The position numbers and the translations under genes are program-made. Source: an uncultured Oscillospiraceae bacterium (GTDB lineage Bacteria; Bacillota; Clostridia; Oscillospirales; Oscillospiraceae). From it: a DNA stretch of 6,739 bases. Where the stretch lies: contig CABVDR010000097.1 of assembly GCA_902497145.1 (NCBI GenBank), positions 1-6,739 of the forward strand. Direction: 5' to 3'. Below are positions 5,095 through 6,739 of the stretch, in pieces. How positions within the stretch are numbered: position 1 is the stretch's first letter; every line of letters begins with the position of its first letter. A model generated the notes under the pieces. That model was not told the DNA's origin. It did no database searches and was given only the letters and a program-made list of their open reading frames with translations.

Positions 5095-6739
5095 TCAGCT
5101 CTCCTCCCGGTCAATGTTTTCCCAAAATTCCCGGCTCTTCACGCTGGCAAGCCACCGCTTGCCGTCGCCGCCCCGGCCCTCCTCAAAGTGGCAGGCCTGG
5201 GCGTAGTCGCAGTAACGGCAGGCGTTTTTCTCCGGTCCCCGCCAGAAGGGATCGGCGGCGATGTTGCCCTGGGCGATCTCCTTACAGATCTCCTCCAGCA
5301 CCTTCTGGATGTGGCCTCCCAGCTTGCCCAGCTGCTCGGCGGTGGCTAAAGCCTCCCCGGAGATTTCCCCGGTGCTCTTGGACACCTTCAGGGGCAAAAA
5401 GCGGTAGCCCTTCTCCCCCGGCTCCTCCATGGCGTCCAGCACGACCGGGTCGCTGAGTACCAGGCCGCTGCGGGTGAGCTCCTTGTCCAGCTGCTTGCGC
5501 CAGGCATCGTCCGACATGGAGCGGCTGCCCTTGATGATGGCGTCCCGGGCGGGGAGGTACAGGACCCCTGCCCCCTCCACCGGTTTGCCGTAGAATTTCT
5601 CGCCCCGCTCCTCCAGGGTGAAGAGGTAGAGGAGCATCTGAAGGCCCAGGCCGTTCCAAACCTCTGTCAAGTCAAAAGACTTGCGCCCTGTTTTATAATC
5701 CACCACCCGCAGGTAGAGCCGTCCGTCCTTCTCCCAGCCGTCCACCCGGTCCACAAACCCGGTGATGCTCAGGGTCACGTCCCCCACGGTGAGCTCCACC
5801 GGGGGCAGGTCCTTGCCGCTGCCAAAGCCCAGCTCGAAGGAGATGGGCCGGAATTTGGAGGCCCAGATCTCCTGGGTCACGTTGTCCACCACGGCCTGGA
5901 CGGAGCGCAGCAGCCGCCGGAACAGGTACTGGAAGCGCTCACTCTGCTGCTCCAGACCGCCCAGCTCCTCCCGGACATAGCGCTCCACCGCCTGCCGGGT
6001 GAGCTCCGCCACCCGGCTCCGGCGCTCCTCCTCCTGGGCGTCCTCCCAGCCCGGCATGGCGGTCTGCTGGAACACCTCATCCTGGAGGACGTGCTCCAAC
6101 ACGTAGTGGACAAAAGTTCCGTACTCCGGCGCTGTAAAGCCGGCAGGCTTGCGGGGCTCTGCCTGAAGGCCGTAGCGCATGAAGTAGGAGAAGTGGCAGG
6201 ATTTGTACTTATCCATCCGGGAGGCCGACATGGGCACCCGGCGGCCGTAGAGCCGCTCCACGGCCCCGCGGGACAATCTGCCCCGCTCCCACCGGGCGGC
6301 CCGGTCCAGCCGCTCCACCAGGGGGGCGTACTCCGGCAGGGCCAGCAGGGCGTCGTGGGCGCTCTGGCTGCGCCCCGCCTGCTCCAGGGCGGGCAGCGGC
6401 GCCTGGAGGCGGAACCGGCCAAACAAATCCTCCTCCCGCTCCACCCTGAGGTCGGAGAACAGCAGCCGCAGCCGCTCCACCAAGAAACAGGGGCGGCGCT
6501 CCTCCCCCGCCCCGCTCTGTCCCGGCCAGGAGACGATGAGTTTCTGGGTGGGCCGGGCGCAGGTGAGGTAGACGGTGGTCATCTCCCGGTAGAGAAGGTC
6601 CCGGGCGGTCTGATTGAGCTCCAGGCCGTAGGAGGCCAGCAGGGAGCGGTCATCGTCGGACAGCAGCCCCGCCGGGGTGGACACCTGGGGAATGGAGGCG
6701 TCGTCCGCCCCCAGCAGAAACAGCACCTTGCCGTGCTGT
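5095..6739 (-). CDS. addB: ATP-dependent helicase/deoxyribonuclease subunit B (AddB), C-terminal part
   Basis: C-terminal 547 residues of AddB, the partner of AddA. It carries the second nuclease and the iron-sulfur cluster, and in B. subtilis it is the subunit that recognises Chi. The frame is open at the right edge, so the 5' half (roughly 600 residues, including the Walker A region) lies outside; the GTG at 6724-6726 is internal. Counting from the edge, KVLFLLGADDASIPQ (4-18) and TTVYLTCARPTQKLIVSWP (54-72) are the end of the helicase-like core. The nuclease domain shows H211 in YGTFVHYVLE, D330 in GFVDRVDG, D347 and K349 in VVDYKTG, and Q367 in LGLQMLLY. Four cluster cysteines are present: C181 in KSCHFSYF, then C507, C510 and C516 in the C-x2-C-x5-C pattern, as in B. 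subtilis AddB. All catalytic and cluster residues are intact. The stop is TGA, 35 nt before addA, the usual addB-addA order. Confidence 0.97.
   Translation of the reverse strand, partial: QHGKVLFLLGADDASIPQVSTPAGLLSDDDRSLLASYGLELNQTARDLLYREMTTVYLTCARPTQKLIVSWPGQSGAGEERRPCFLVERLRLLFSDLRVEREEDLFGRFRLQAPLPALEQAGRSQSAHDALLALPEYAPLVERLDRAARWERGRLSRGAVERLYGRRVPMSASRMDKYKSCHFSYFMRYGLQAEPRKPAGFTAPEYGTFVHYVLEHVLQDEVFQQTAMPGWEDAQEEERRSRVAELTRQAVERYVREELGGLEQQSERFQYLFRRLLRSVQAVVDNVTQEIWASKFRPISFELGFGSGKDLPPVELTVGDVTLSITGFVDRVDGWEKDGRLYLRVVDYKTGRKSFDLTEVWNGLGLQMLLYLFTLEERGEKFYGKPVEGAGVLYLPARDAIIKGSRSMSDDAWRKQLDKELTRSGLVLSDPVVLDAMEEPGEKGYRFLPLKVSKSTGEISGEALATAEQLGKLGGHIQKVLEEICKEIAQGNIAADPFWRGPEKNACRYCDYAQACHFEEGRGGDGKRWLASVKSREFWENIDREES

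Noticed and set aside
6724..6726. GTG as the start codon of addB
   Set aside because: The frame is open and homologous upstream to the window edge (QHGK before it), and the protein here begins in the middle of the helicase-like core, so the true start is outside.

Overview
The window is an ordinary, densely coded piece of bacterial chromosome in which every recognisable gene lies on the minus strand. The DNA is visibly GC-rich, with strong G/C preference at third codon positions. Shine-Dalgarno sites are of the GGAGG type. AddAB is present in place of RecBCD, and L31 is of the zinc-binding form. Together these fit a high-GC member of the Clostridia, for example an Oscillospiraceae/Flavonifractor-like gut bacterium; this placement is an inference from gene content and style, not a database match.

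Layout in the direction of transcription (right to left): addB enters from the right edge (5095-6739, C-terminal part only). After a 35-nt gap comes full-length addA (1439-5059). The two encode the AddAB helicase-nuclease that processes double-strand breaks for RecA. A short AT-rich gap (1346-1438) carries a very good sigma-A-type promoter with an extended -10, which drives rpmE (ribosomal protein L31, 1139-1345). rpmE is closed by a strong intrinsic terminator (1093-1123). Next comes a DIM6/NTAB-type flavin reductase family gene (528-1025). It is followed 29 nt later by the 5' half of hflX (1-498), a ribosome-associated GTPase cut by the left edge before its G domain.

There are three apparent transcription units: addB-addA, rpmE, and flavin reductase-hflX. 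Intergenic space is minimal and no gene-free stretch exceeds about 115 nt. The themes are DNA repair and ribosome function/rescue, with a flavoprotein of unknown substrate between them. I see no mobile element, CRISPR array, tRNA/rRNA, toxin-antitoxin pair or defence cassette. No new system is evident. The points worth a second look are modest: the rpmE promoter and leader region with its small dyads, an unusual lysine in AddA helicase motif V, the unclear promoter of the flavin reductase-hflX unit, and the two Shine-Dalgarno-like sites before hflX. The many long open frames on the plus strand are GC-bias shadows of the genes opposite them.
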